Part shown: positions 10,561 through 25,500 of the stretch, piece after piece
Position numbering within the stretch: the stretch's first letter is position 1
How the letters are laid out: each line of letters opens with the position of its first letter
From: Euglena gracilis
Lineage: Eukaryota; Euglenida; Euglenophyceae; Euglenales
Length of the DNA: 64,000 nt
NCBI GenBank assembly: GCA_039621445.1
Contig: CP154956.1
Coordinates: 39,892,553-39,956,552, forward strand
Direction: 5' to 3'
Position numbers and translations under genes: made by a program
The notes under the pieces: generated by a model
Database searches by the model: none
What the model was told of the DNA's origin: nothing
The model's input: the letters and a program-made list of their open reading frames with translations, nothing else

Positions 10561-13500
10561 GACCCCCAGGGGGGGTCCAGCCAGTTGGCTGGAAAAAGGT
10601 GCTTGCTGGACCCCCTGGACCCCCCCAGGGGGTGGGGGGTCCAGGGGGGTGGGTCCTGCTGGCTGCCAGGCCAGACCTGGCGGGTACCCCAAAACAAGCA
10701 AAAAAAGCCCAATCCAGCTGTATTGGAATTGGTTGGAATTAAGAAAACCCCCAAAAAACCTCAAAAAGGCCATTTTTTGGCCATACTCAACCACCTTTTC
10801 AAATATTTTTGGGGCAAGTTATTACCGATCGACCCGGGGGTTATCACCAGCTGCTGCCTGGAAAAAGGTGGTGGCTGGATGGACACCCCCCCAGGGGGGT
10901 GTTAGGGTGGGATCCAGCTTAAGAAATCCCCTGGACCTGGAAGATAGCTCTGCCACGTCCCCAGGACTTCTCTTCTTCCGGAGCCGTGTCCAGACATGCT
11001 GGAGAATTCTCTCAGCCTCCGCTGCCTTCGCCCTCCGGAGGCGCGGCCCAGGCGCGGGGGCCAAACTCCGAGCACCGCCGCCGCCGTGCCCCGTAGGCAG
11101 CGTAGGGTTGCGGGCCGGGGTGGCGTGGGGCCGGAGGCTGCTCCGCCGCCTCCGGCTCCTCCTTGTCATCCGCAGCGCCCCACAGTGGGGGGGGGTCTCC
11201 TGCACCGAACGGCAGCCGTGCTGGTTCCACCGGGTGGGGAGAGAGAGGCGGGTGTTGCTGGTGATGGTCTGGCAGATGTGGAAAGAAAAAGGCTGCTGGG
11301 AGACTCCGTTTAGGAGACGAGGAAACCCCGTTTTGGGGAAGGGGTCCCCAAGCTGCAACAGGGTTGGGTTGTGAAGGAAACCAAAAAAAAGGGTACTGGA
11401 CCAGAATTTGAGCTGCGAGTCAATTCTCGTCCAATCTCTGCCCCATTTCGACGAAATTTGGAGCATTGTAAAGAAAAATATCCCCACTGCCTCTCCGTCC
11501 TTTGGGCGGCTGTAGGAATTGGGTTTCTTCGAGTCCAGAACTGGAAAAAGGTGTTGCTCCTCCTGAATAGAAAGTCTCCCCATCCCCTCCACAACCATCA
11601 GTGTGAAAAGATTTGTGAAGCATCACATCAAAATGATGTGCCATGTAAATTATTGCAAATGGCTTCCTTTGGCGGAAATTGAAATAACCTTTCCAAAAAA
11701 AAAACTTGGTGAAATTGCAGTCAAACAATGCTTTTATCTAGTTAATAAGACACGTCCTGGATTCTGTCCCAAACTCTAGCAAAGACCACCAAATGGGGGA
11801 GGGCATCGAAAAAGTCTCCGGTAAATTTAAATGCAACATTAAGCTTTTGGCGCACTGGACACTTTGCTCACTGGTGAACGTTAGGTCGAGATGGGAATCC
11901 ACGTGGCTCAGGTCCACACCATCATTCATTTAGGCACACCAACACCCGCCCAAAAGCCCACACGCACCCATGCACGTGCACAAGCATGCACATACCACGA
12001 ACATGCACACCCACTGCCCTGCCGCTTGCTGTGACTGATCTGTGAGTGTCACCAAGTTGGTTCCCCATATGACCTGGTGTTACCTTCCTCTGAACCTATG
12101 CAACAGTCCCCCCTCCCACAGAGAATGCACCAAATGGAGATGGGCACACAGATTGGGTTTAAAGGAGAAGCCCTTTCGTCCGTGGGAGAACCCTTGCTCA
12201 CTGTTGAACCCCAGACCCCTCCCCCAAGCCGTCGTGTGTGTGTACAAATGCTGGCATGGCCGGGGCCGGGGTGAGCCATACCCCGAGGGGCTCCGGAGGC
12301 GGCTCCGACTGCGACCCAGCGCTGCCCCGGCCCCGAACGTCGGTGGCAGGCGGGTCCAAGCGGCACCAGTGGGGTTGAGAGGGGAAGCCAGCCGGACGGG
12401 GGGGGGGGGGCAGCAGGACAGTGTGAGAGGTAACCTGACACGACAAGTTAAAGATAAGGCAACCTGAAACAAGCGCCATCCATATCCCCGCTCGTGATCC
12501 TGTGATTCCATGCAACATCATCATGGCAGAATGGCAGGCCGGCGGGACATTCGATGCCAGTGTATGGGCTACAGGCAGATTTCCGCCGGCTGCAGTGTCC
12601 AGCGGGCCACAGCAACAGCGTAGGCGGGTCCGCCTGAGAGGAAGGGACTACCTCCAAATCCGTGGAGTGCGCCGTCAGGTTACCAGTGGCCACCATCTCC
12701 TCCGCAACCCCAGAGCGTAGGCAGTGCCGGCTTACGTAGGCAGTGCAGGCCGAAATCACGAGGCCTGACGTGATTTCGGCACCAGTTGCGACATGAAAAC
12801 TGCATGAAGGTTTGGTGAAACGGTGCAACGCTGTCCAACAATTGGGGGTAGTCCGGGACCAGTCCCCGGGGGAGGGGGAGGGGCAACCCCACTCCCACTC
12901 CCCACCCCCTTCCCCCAGGGAGGAAAAAGGGCGCCAAATGGCAAAAAAAAATTCTTGAGGGGAGTAAAAAAAGGCCCAAACCTGTGCTTTTGGGGTTTTT
13001 TCTCGACAAATCCAACAAAACCAACCTATAAACCTAAAAAAAACATGACTTTTCCGGTGCAAGCGCTGAGGAGGAAATTCATTTTTTTGGTTCCAGACCC
13101 CCCCACCAGTACAAAACCAACCCTCATTTGTGAGATAGGGATGGCTTTTCAACAGCTTCCTATCCCTCTACGAGCACAGGTTGTGTGGTACCAGGAAAGG
13201 CAGGCAGCACCCTGACTTCCTGGAGGGGGAGGTTCACTGACAGGTTTGACAGCACCCTGACAGTTTCCGTGGGTTGGTGACCGTCCATGGCCTCTCAATG
13301 GGGGTCTGCACTGCCCACAACAAAGTCCATGACGCCCCACGCCACCCGGGGCGTCATTGGCTGCCATCCCGGTCCCGCCCCCTCCTCCCCGGCCTGCACC
13401 TCGTCTTCGAAGGGCAGGACGGGGTCCAAGGAGAGGACAAAGCGGCCTCCGGGGGACGGGCTGGTGCCGGCCCGCTGTGCCGCTGCATTCGGGCTCGGCG

Positions 13501-16500
13501 GGTCCAGATTTGCAGAGCAGGCCAGTGGCCCCGACGTGGGGGGAATTGGGGCCGAGGTGCGTCGCCCCGCCATGGAAAAAAAAGGAGTACAGGACGGACC
13601 AGTCGCATCCTTCCAGGTTGAGGTTTGGATTGGCATTTGGACGGGTGGCAAACTGCAACTTTAGCTTTCAGTGGGCTGGCCTCGGGTTTGCAGGGTGCGC
13701 CGCAGCAGAGCTGGCTGGGGCGTTGCACACCATCACCACAGCCCATCAGCTGGCAGAGGCTTTTGGGCTTGGGGTGGGGTGTGGTCCACAAAGGTTGACT
13801 TGTATGAAAACGTATGTGTTCGCCCCCGTCCCAGGCTCCAGTGCGGACCTGCGGAAACCAACCGTGGCGGTGTCCCACTCCGAGGGGGGGGGGGGGGCAA
13901 GCTGGACTGCGGCAGGCAGGCGGAGTCAGGCAGGAGGCGGCGGCGGGGCAGCAGGTACCAGCCAGGGTAGCTGGGGGGCGAGGCGGCGCCACCGCCAGCG
14001 GGAGCAGGGGCGGGACAGGACAGGACGGGACGTCCCGGTGGGGGGGTTTCGACCTCCTCCCCCACCACCCACCCTCCCCCCCCCCGTTTATTGAGTTGAC
14101 CCCAACAGCCTGGGGGGAGGGGGGCGTCACTTTCCCCATCCTGGGGCTCAGATGCCCCATTCTCGAGACACCCTATCACCATTGCCTTGGGAACAGTGTG
14201 TTTTCGACGTTTCCAAACCTCTTTGTGGGACAAACAAGATATTTCTGAGGGAAAGCATTCCTTGTAGTGCATTCTGGAAGCCAAAAAATTTTCCGGGTGG
14301 GCAGGTTGGCGCCACAAAGGGGTTAAGTTGGGCCACTATTCCAGGGAATCAACAACCTGGGGGGGGGGGGGCAGTTGGGTTTCCAGAATTCCCATTCAGC
14401 CCTGACATCCAATCCCCTCACCGCAGCCCCATCCACCACTTGCCAGAGGAAGGGGCAAGCTCGCTACAACACACACAGCATTTGCCAAACAGCGACCCCT
14501 CGGTCGTGGTCCTCGTTCCAGTGGGGGTCCAGCCCGTCGGCGTCAGGGTAGGGGATGGGGGACTGGAGGGGCCCGTGGCTGGCCAGCGTGCCGGCCCCGT
14601 CGGACCGCAGGCAGCGGGGGAGGGGGGGAGCAGTCCGGTAGCCAACCCCCGCCCCCCCCCCCCCCGCTCCGAACCGTCCACACCCCATTGGGGGGGGGGG
14701 GGCTGGAGGGGTGGCATGGCAGCACATGCAGGCCGGGGTCGGGGACCCCCACCCCCCACCGCCTGGGCAACGCAAATGCCGCGGTGGCCCGACCGGGGCT
14801 CTGCCACGCGCGGCGGCGGGCTGGGGGCCGCCGGGGCGACAGAGGCTGCCAAGGGCGGGGAGGGGCACCGCTGAACGGGGAGGCACGGAGACCACGGCGC
14901 GGCACAACGCAAAATCGTTCGGCGCCGCAGAAAATTCGGAAGAAAGTCAGCCCCGGGAAATCAGGGAAGGGCCAACCGTAGGGTTTCCGGGATTCCCGTT
15001 CAACCTTTGGGGGGGAGGGGAGGGGGGCACAGGACGAGATGGGGTGAGATAGGGAGGTCAGGGATCAGGCACCGACCACAGGTGTAGCCATGGCGTTGTG
15101 CGGGGAGGTTGGCCCAGAAGTTCACCTCGGAGAAATATGCAAGGGGGGCAGTGACCAGGAAATTACTGGCCGGACAACCCTGGGGAGGCCCGTCCCAAAC
15201 ATTCTGCAGCAAAATCTATCCGGGAGCACAAGCACCTGCTGGGGCTGCCAGCCGGTGCCCCTCCGGTGGTCTGTGGACGGCCCATTGCGGAAGAAGACCC
15301 CACCAGGGAGAGATATAGGTGACTTTGAAAGGGAATTGTTGATGTGCAGGGCTGTGTGCGGACCGACCGGTCGACCCCCCCCTGCTGGGGGGTTGATATA
15401 TAGGTATAAATAAGAATACCATATACCATATAGGTGGGGGGGTCGACCACCCATGCACCCCTTGACTCCCATTATTCCAGGGGCGTCGATTTTCTCAGTC
15501 GAAATTTGCCTTCCATGCCAACACCTACACACTTCTACACAAAAATATGCGTAACAGAACAAAGATAATTTATTTAAAAAAGGACAAATCAAAAACGATA
15601 ATACGCAGGGGCGAGGCAGCATGCTTTTTCAGGAACACCGGGGCTTGATGCCGCACCCCGGAAAAGTCGTCATGCCTCCAGGGGAAGAGTGGCACCGCGG
15701 CGCGACTGGGCGGGAGGCCCTTCCCGCCCATCGGGTGCGGGGGGTTCTCCTCGTCGTATTCGAAGCTGTCCTGCATGGCGGCAGGGCAGCCGCACACGCA
15801 CTCGACGGCAGATGAATGGTTGACGCCCAACAACATAAAAGAACGAAAGGAGTCGGAGTCTTCTGGGATATTATTATAACAATATCAAAACAGAGACAGA
15901 TTTAAGAACCATTTTTTTCTGGTGGAAAGCCGTGTGGAAATCAAAAAAAAGTGTGACATCCGGGGAGGGGGTGGTTTGCACCACCTTTCCGCAGGAGGGG
16001 GGGACCCCCACCACCTACCCAAAAAGGATGGGCTTCCCATCAGGGAACTTCTGAAGGACGAGAGAGAAGGGGGGTCCAGCCTGCCTGCTGGAGAAAGCTG
16101 CTGGTTGGAAAAAAGCTGATGTCTGGACCCCCCCCCCCCCGGGAGATGGGGATCCAGAGGGGTGGGTCTGGCTGGCTGCCAGGCTGGACCCAGCTTGTAC
16201 CAAAAAACAAACAGACAAAAAAGGCACAAATCCAGATGGTTTGGAATTTTTCAATTTTTTTTTTCAAAAAAAATTTAAAAGCCAAATTTTTTTAAAAAAT
16301 GAGGTGAAAAGGTGGGGTGACCTCCGGCGCCAGAAATTCCCTGCTTCCCAAACATCCCTGCCTCTCTCAGTTGACTACCAAATAGCAACCCCCTCATGTG
16401 CACTGCTACAATGAGCCAAACAAACTACCTCCCCCCCCCCCAAGCCCAATGAACACTAAGGTGACAATCTAGACGGTCCGAACAGGGAGCGTTCATTGGA

Positions 16501-19500
16501 CATGGGTGTCGGGATGTTGGCCAGAAAAAATTTTCTTTCTTTGGCAGAATCAAATTTTACTGACATTTTTTCTCTTTGAAATTTTTTGGACTTTCAATGG
16601 CATGTTTTGCTTCAAAAAACTCTCAAAATCAAAATTTTGAGAAAATGTCGAATTTTTGGAAGGTGTGAAAAAATGGGGGTTTGGGTGGTTTTGGGGGGGA
16701 CCCCCTATATGGGTCCCAAAATGTGGAAAAAAAACACCCGGCGCGGAAGGCGCCGGAAAAAAATTTTCGGGTCCAAAACTTGGCGGAAATACGGGAAGAG
16801 GTGGTGGGGGCGGGTCGACCCCCCCACTCACCATGCAGGGGGTGGGGGGGGGGGGTCGACCCCCCACAAATCCGGAAGCCTGACTGGAATCCGCACCGTG
16901 ACCTGAATCAGAATCACTGGCATCCTCACAACAGCAACAAAGGAATATTTCCTTGCCGACGCAAAAAAAAGTATATGGTGACAATCTAGCCGGTCCGAAC
17001 ACCCCCTGTTCATTGGGCAAGGGTGTTCATTGGGCTTGGGGGGGGGGGAGGTAAGAAGAGAATTCAACAGAAACACGGATAAATCACAAAAATCGATGAA
17101 ATTGGAAAAATGGATGAGGAAAAAAAGAGCATTCACTGCGGAAAGAAGTCTGAAACTACTAAAAAAAAAAAGCACAAGGGGGGCCGGGCCTTATGAAGCT
17201 TTTTTTCGTCAGTTTTTGACCTTGAAGATTATGCAGGATTGTGTGGGATTATGCGGGATTATGCGGTCAAAATATCTCATTTCCGCATTTCTTGAAAATT
17301 GGAAATTTAAAAAAAAATTCATTCTCAATTTCACTCATGCATAATGCTCAATTATAATTTCTATGAAGAAAAGAATGCAGAAAATGCCCCAAAAATGATA
17401 CAACATGTTCTCTGAAACAGAAAGCATCGATTTTAAAGGCTTTTCCAGGCCTTGGGTTCTTCAAACTTCCCCAAAATTTTTTTTCGTGATTATGTGGGAG
17501 TATGCGGGATTATGCGGTCCGCACTTCCCCCCTGCGAATGTCTGAAGGAGACGGTGACAGGCAAGCAGGCAGGGGCATGCACACACGCACGCACACACAC
17601 ATGCATGCACACGTACGCGCACATTCACACACCACATGCAGCCACAAACGCCACAAATTCTGCGATCAATTTGTTTGGAGAGGCATGGACCGCCCTGGGC
17701 AGCCAGGGAAAATGACTCCCAATTGATGGCACTGGGGAACGGCGCCGGGTGGAGCTGCAGTCCCCGATGGGGCAGTGCCGGCAGCACAGAGGCAGTGCAG
17801 GAACGGACCTTTGGAGAGATCAGGTGGCCCCAAGTCTCGGCTTGGGGAGGGCAGGGTGGGGTTGGGCTACGTGGTGTTGCCACCACGGTTGCGTGTTGCG
17901 GGTTGACATTTTCGGGTACACATGGATATATGTGAAGAGGCAGATGGCTGAATATGGTGTGTGAGTGTATCTCTCCATACCCTTAACCCTGCACCTGAAA
18001 TAAACTCGCACATCTACACACATACTGGACATACACATTAAACTATTAAAGCATTAAAATACTTGTTCACATTGACATTTTTATACATTATACTATATAT
18101 AATATTATATTATTATTATACATTATATTACATTATGTTATGTTATTATATTACATTTTATTAGTGTCTGAACCTCATCAATCACCCCTGGGTCGTCGAT
18201 GCCACGCCAGCAGCGCCTCGCGTGGCGGTCCACCCGCAGAGTCGGCGGAGTACAGCGTGCTGCGCCGGCGCCACTCCTCCTGCGCGGAGCGGCGTGGGAT
18301 GCCGCGGAGGGGGTTCTTGGCCGGCTCAGTGGCAGGGCGGCTCGTCCGGAAGGGTCAGCCCCCAGTGCAACACTGCAGAGGGAGAAAATGCAGAATTCCG
18401 GTGGGAGTTGGTTGGGGGGATCACACCCCAGCGTGCGCATGGCCAAATAGAAAAATATGTTCTTTGTAAAGCACTCACGGTCATCTACCACCGTCCCCAC
18501 CGCCGGAACCAAGACCAGAAAAGCAACGCGGACAAACTGCAGACTCCACGACGCGCCCCTGGCCAGCGATGCCGCCAGCGCCAACTCCAGAGGCGGCTTT
18601 GCCATCCTTGGCCGGCGGCAAGGGCTTGGCCAACTGACTGGGGCCTGGGCGGTGGCTCGGGCCCACTCCTACTCACCCCCCCCCCCCAGGCATCACATCG
18701 CCCAGGGCGGCAGGAGACTCTGGTGGGGACTTGTCGGCCGTGGACGGACGCTCCGCTGGCACGTCGTCCGGGGCGTACACCTTGCCCGGCACAGGTGGGG
18801 CCCAGCGGGTCAACGGGGGAAAAAAAGTTGGAAGCAAGGCCATTGCACCGACACCTGCCATCCACCGCTCACCCATGCACACGCCTGAAATGCAGACACA
18901 TGAGCACGCACCCACCCACCCACGCCATCCATGCCATTCCATATCCCTCCATGCACCCATCATATAGACCACCAGAAGAGATACACGGACTGTGAACAAG
19001 CATGCTCACAAAGTGTGGTGTGTACCCCCCCCCTATGTCCAATGACCGGTAACCTCTGTCCTCTGACCGGGGGGGGTGGTCGTTGGAGATAGGGTAGTGA
19101 CCAAAAAGGTGTCCTCTGACCGGGGGGGGGGGATCGTTGGACATGGGGTCAAAAGAAAGTTGGTGGGTACCCAGGTCCCAACCCACCCAAAAATGCCCAA
19201 ATTTTCCCTTCCGGCGCTTTGCGCCGAAAATTTTGGGCAATTTTGACAAATTCTTGTCCAACAAGTGTCAAAAATGGCATTTTGGCCAAATTTTGGCCAA
19301 TTTTTGGGCAAAATTTTTGGTCCTGGCGCTTCACGCCGGGACCAAAAATTTGGTCAAACCTCCGAAAAGGTGTCCTCTGACCGGGGGGGTGGTCATTGGA
19401 CATAGGGGGGTCGTTGGACATAGGGGGGGGGGGGTAAGTGTAATTCAATGTGTATATCCAACGGCCAGTAACCTCTGTCCTCTGACTGGAGGTTACTGAC

Positions 19501-22500
19501 TGGGGGGGGGGGGTTGTTTGAAAGGTCGGATTCTTCCTTTCGGTGATTTGTGAGAAAAATTGGGCATTTTTGGCAAAATTTTGCCCAAAACGTGCCAAAA
19601 ATGTCATTTTGGTCAATTTTTGGCAAAATTTGGGCTCAAAAATTTCCCGCCCGGAGCTTTGCGCTGGGCCAAAGATCTGGCCAAAAGTCCAAAAAACTGT
19701 CCTCCAACGGGGGGGAGGGGTTCGTTGGGGTCATTGGACATGGGGTAACTACCCTCGGAAGTTGGCGTCAGCCAAGTTGGCGAGAAAAGATGTTGGCCGA
19801 CTATAAGGCCAAGGTTTGTAGGGCAGGAGTTGAGTGTTGATTTGAACCCCCACAAAAAATTGGGAAACACTTAATATTTTTCTGCTAAAAAGAATCCATG
19901 TGCAATACATACCCGAGAAACAAGGTTGTCCCTGGTGATTTTGGGCCAAAAAAAATTACCTGAAAAGGGGCCGAGATTTTTGGGGAGGCCAAGTTGGTGG
20001 GCACAGGCGGCCACATTGCTGAACACAAGCCCGGAAGCTAACTCTTTGTGGAAGGCCAACTTCCTAGGGGGTTTGTGGTTGAAAACGGAGCGTTAATTGC
20101 ATGCTGGTGGCCAAGGAAGGGGGCTACTGGGCCCCAGGCTCACCGCGGGAGAGGCAGCTCCTCCGGCCGGACCAAACAGCCACCGCTGAAGCAACCACGC
20201 ACCATCCACACAGCCCCTACTCTCCGACGTGCTGTTGGGGATAACTGGCAAGGTGATGTGTCCAGTTTGGGGGTGTCCTCATAGCTTTTAAATTACAGGT
20301 GGATGGAAAGAGTTGTGAGGCCAGCCTACACAAAACTGTCCCCTTGACCATTGCATCTGGCTGTGTGCACAAATGTGTGCATATTCGCGTCTATGTGACC
20401 CATGTGTATGCGCTCAGAGGTTGCTGTATCTGTATGTGCGTTGGCTGGAGAGGAGCTGCGGCTCAGCCACAGCGGCGCCCACCCCAGCGGCGATGGCCAC
20501 CTGAGTGCTCCCACTGGCGGTGGAGGTAGTGCGGGACACCGTCGCGTTGTCCAGCCCGACGTTGGGGGTGAGCGGCACCCAGATGGGGGCGGGGAATGCA
20601 CCATCGCAGATTCCAGGCTGTGTCGGTCTCTGTGTGCACTTGACGTGGAGGTGTGTTGCGCACATGGGCATGCGCATGAATGCACACAAAATTCAGAAAT
20701 CGTCCTTCAGTGATGCAAATTTGTGCATATACCCCCCAGTGGGACACTTCTTGGGGATACACATCATATTTCTTTCGTGATTAAATCTTCATGAAATAAC
20801 ATTAAAAAAAAACCTCTCCATCGAGAAACCTCTCTGCCACAAATTCTATGTGTCCCTCCAAAGCACGTCTTTTTGAGGGTTTTCTGGGGGTTTTGGTGTT
20901 GTTGCATGTCTATTTTTTGAAAGCAATGTTTTGTAGTTGTCCTATGTCAGCTTCTGTGGCCCAGCTAACAACTGATGTGCAGCCGCAGTCCAGCCTTGGG
21001 AGATGGGTGTGTGGTTGTCACCTCATCTGTGCTCACACAACGAACATTTTTGGCCACTCTCCAAAAATTTCTGGTACTTTGAGCCGAATTTTTTTCGGCT
21101 GGACCCAGCAAGGCTGGTGGCACCTCTGGGGGCAGGGCGATCTTTAAGGAAATCAAAAAAATCCGCTGTCCCAGAACATTCCATGAAAAATCCACATGAA
21201 AATGGGCAAGGGAATGTGGCATTTTCGGCGAGAACAGGTCGACATCGGGGGAAAAATTCCTCGCTTCCTTGGCAGGTTGGGCCATCGAAGACCACCCAAA
21301 TTATCAAGAAAAAAATGTGTTTTATTCGCCCTTTTCCCAGCCTGGCCCTTGGCGGTGCTTGGCGCAAGGGGGGTCCTTCAGGGGGGAAAAAAGCTTTCCC
21401 GTCCCTGAGCATGTTGCACAGTTTTTTGATGCTTCGGTTTCTTCCACCTAAAACGTTTCAGAAATTTCAAAAAATACCCATTTTTTGGTTTATTTTAAAA
21501 AAAATCAGGTTTTTTTAAACAATTTTGGCCTGGTTTCTGGCCCTTTGCTGGTCCAAAAAAACTGAAAAATTTCCGGGCTCATGTCAGTTTCAAGGAAGGG
21601 GGGGTCCGCCCCCCTCCCTCAGGGATTCCTGTACAAAACTGAGCAAAAGATCATTTTTTGTTCATTTTCCAGCGCACAGCTACGGAAGAAAATATTTCAC
21701 TATTTTTGGAACTTGTCATGGGGGTCCAGACCCCCCCCCCGCCCAACATCTGGGGGGGTCCGGTCCCTAACCGCCCCCAAGGGGGGTCGGACCCCCCCTA
21801 CCACCTACCTCAAAACTAAAAAGGCTTCCCATCTATCCCTGGGGAGGGGGTGCTGCGGCCGGGCTGAGTCAAAATCGGGGCTGACTGTAGCCCCCCCCCC
21901 CGGGGACTTGAAAAGGTGACACAACCAAGTTAAAACAAACAAATGTTTTGAAGTTGATGATTCAGAGGGGCGTGTGACGACTTCCTCAGCAGTTGGTTCA
22001 GAAGACGAACTCACGGCAACGTTCCACGTGGCACAGATGCAGTGTGCCAATGAGCACTTTAAGGGAAACCGGAGCCAAAAAACAAAATGCCATCGTTTTA
22101 CGGCAAAAGAATTGACCAGAAGTGCAAATCATTTGGAAGGTTTCTCTCGGTCAGGCGGCTTCCAAAAGCTTTGGTGCGTTGGTTTTTGGCGAGGGGGGAC
22201 ATGCTGGACAAACCCAGTGATGAGATTGAAGGCGGTCATCTCCCGGCCGGCGGACACGGAGCCCGGAACCCGCATGCCGCAGGTGCCGTTGGCCGGGGCA
22301 AACAGCCGCCGCTCCCCTGTCGTTGGGTCCACCGTCACACACGCCACCGGCTGGGAGGGCTGGAGGGGAGGGGCTGGGCTGTTGGCTGGAGGATAGGGGC
22401 TGGGCTACCCCCACCCCCCCCCCCGACTGATGCGGAGCCGGCCCCTCGGCGGACGACCTGCACGCCGAACTTGGCCCGCCCGGCCGTCGCGGTGGGGGCG

Positions 22501-25500
22501 GTCTCGAACACCAACGGGGCCCGCCGGCGACACGGCAGCCCCCGCCCCGCGCCTCGGACAACGCGTGAGGCGCACCAGTGAGTGCGAATGCACACCTCCA
22601 CCACACACCAAGCCTGCACCTTTTCGTTGGCTAGCAGTCCTAACCGGCCGTCTGTGAGAACAGAGTTCTCATCCATCTCCGTAGCCAACAAATCAATCGA
22701 ATGGAGTTCATGGCAGTAGTGCAACCCTCCACCCCGGGAAACTGTCACCTGACGGGTTGGTCAGTCCAGAGGCCCTGACAGTTTCCCCGGGCAGATTCTC
22801 TGACTGTCTGACAGTTAGCAGGGCTAAAAATTTTCCGAAAACAGGGGAGGTAATGTTTCTGGTAGTGGTGACCATGAATTCACTTGGTGACCATGGGGGG
22901 GGGACACTTTTCCCACCCACCCGCCTTTTTCGAAAACACACCCCCACCCCACGACCCCCCCCCCCGGAGTCAACCACCCACCCACCCACTCAAAATCCAG
23001 CCAAAATCAGCTGAAACCCCCTTGAAGAAATTTTCCAGCCCGCCCTTTGTCCGGGCCAAAATGTGACCCATGGCGCACCCCTGGGCGGGGGGGGGGAGGT
23101 CCAGTGGCCCCGACCCACCCACCACCCAATTTCAAAAACCCCACCCCCGGGGATGGGGTCACACAGGTGTTCAGTGAACCTATGGTGGTGACCCTTGTGC
23201 GTTTCAATTATGGTGCCCCTCTGTAAGCAGATGTGCCCTTTTGTGGGTGCGAGTTTGCATCCACAGAAGTAAGATGCGAGCTGCCGCCCATGCCCCGGGT
23301 TTGTGTCCCATGGCTGACAGGGGCGGCTGTGGCCAGAGGTCCACCGCCCCGCCCGTCAGACGCAGGAACGCCGCCGGCGTGAGCAGCTCCCCGCTGGTCC
23401 CGTTCAATAGCAGCAGCCGGTGGCGGCAAGGGGCACCCCCCAAAGGGCTCCCCCCGGGCCCAGGTCCAGCCACAGCCAGGCTGAATTTGGCCTACCCCAG
23501 GGGGGTCTCGGAGTGCCCTGGAGTGCCTGGCCAGGCAGGCAGGCACTACCCCCTGGGGGTGGGGGGTCGTCTCTGCCGGTCGTGGGCCAAAGAGTGCCCA
23601 AAAATGGGCTTTCTGGGCTTTTGGTGCCTTCGGCGCTGGAAGAGCCTTGGCCGAGTGCCCAGGCACCTTTGGCCATGAGCCCCATCCCCCCCCCCCCGGT
23701 GTCAGATCTGGCTGCCCAGGCAGGCACCCCCAGGGGGGAGGGGGTCGGTACTGCCTTAAATTTCAGCCTGGCCACAACCCCATTGCAATGCAAGGGAAAG
23801 ATGACTGGCCGTTCTCTCAGGAGGTGTCCAATCTCCCCCTAGCAGGCACCACTCCAGGACAGAACTCCTTTCCTCGTGTATAAATCAGTATATCAAGTAT
23901 ACACCTCAAGTATGAGGCAGGAGAATGGGGGGACTGGTGGGGGGGGATCGACGTTTTGATCTCCTGCAGCACAATCCTCCTGTGTTCAGTGATGGGTGCA
24001 CCCTTCAGTGGTCATCGGCCGCGGCATAAAACGTTTGGTGTCCAGTAAAGTGGTCTTTTCAGGCCAGGAAACCAACAAATCAACATCTCTGACCAGGGGG
24101 CTGGTCAGCTGATTGTTGAACATTGGTGGTCTGGACACCCTCGTCATTGTCAAAGAGTGGGAGGTTGGTGGCAACTTCACCAAAAAAAAAAGTGGAATGG
24201 CCAAAAAAAACCCACAAAAAAAAACAGACAAAAATGCAATTTTGGCACTTTTGGAGATCTCCAGCACAGTATTGACTATTGGGGTGGGTCCCCAGCTATC
24301 TCCCTGGCAGGTTGGAGGGGGGGAACAAAGGGATTGCGCATAAGGACCTCGGGGGATCTGCAGGACTGGAATTACCACTAATTGAGAAAAATGCAACCCC
24401 AACGGATCCCTGGGCCTCCAACTGGAAAAAAAAATCTGGCACTTCGAGCAATTCCGCCGATGCAGAAATTAGGGTATTTAACTTGTTTTCATGCTAAATT
24501 TATCCCCAAAAATCTGAAAAATGCAAAAAATGGACATTTTGGCAAGTTTAGTGGGGGGTCAAAAATCCGGCGCTGGTCACTGGAAAAAAAAAGTATTCCA
24601 CAAGCTGGGGCTGCTGGCGGACCCCCCCCCCCCCAGGGATCTGGACTAGCTTCAGTCACGCCGCTCCTCCAGCTGAAGGCTGGTCCGGACCCCCTCTAGG
24701 AATCTCAGACACCCTAAACATTCAATTGGATCCCCAGCTGCTTCACACGGAAGCCTGGGCTGGATCGCCCTTGGGAGGACCTCGGCATCGGCCCCCAGAG
24801 TGTTGCGGAAGACGTTGCAGCGCTGGGTCGTCGACAGCACTGATGGCAGGACAGACCTTTCCAGATCCTTTCCCTTCACTTTCCACTACAATCTTTTTTG
24901 AATGCACTTTTTCAACATTTTTGTTAAAACCAGTAACTCGCAACCCCCCTCCCCCCTCACACGATCACTCAGGCCAAAATGGCTCACAATCAATGGATTT
25001 TGGTCAACCCCCAAAATTATTTCCGGTGTGTCGGGTGGGCCACTTTCGGCCAAGACGTTGGAGTTGTTCGGCCAAGTTCGGCCAAGTTCGGCCAAGAAGT
25101 TGGAAATCAGTCAGTCACGCCACCCCAGGGTTCCATAACAGGGCACGTGGGGGGGGGGGGGGGGCAGGGGGGGGACCCCCTACGTAAACAGTGGCGTGGC
25201 CGAAATAATCGATTTTCGGTCCAGCACAAAGCTCCAGGCCTATTTTACCCCCCAAAAAACGACCCGAAATGCCACTTTGGGCACCATTTGAGCAAAAGAT
25301 TGTCAAAGTTGCCACAATCTTTAGCTCAAAAAAAAAGATGAAAAGCGCCAGAAAAAAATGAAACTTTTGGGGGAGTTCCTCGGTGCCCCCCAGAAGTCGG
25401 TCAGGTTCAAACCCCCTTGGCAGGTGGGGGGTCAAGGAGGGGGGGAGCCCGTTTTTGAAACGCATCGAACAAACTGAAAATTGTCCACTTGTGTCACTGC

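Noticed and set aside
10250-11374. Long plus-strand frames of 287 and 374 codons opposite the exons
   Set aside because: Antisense shadows of GC-rich minus-strand exons; they run through G/C-run hairpins and introns without interruption because stops are AT-rich.
14760-14890. GC-rich island as an additional exon
   Set aside because: All three minus frames are arginine/proline/alanine strings, with no convincing splice ends or phase.
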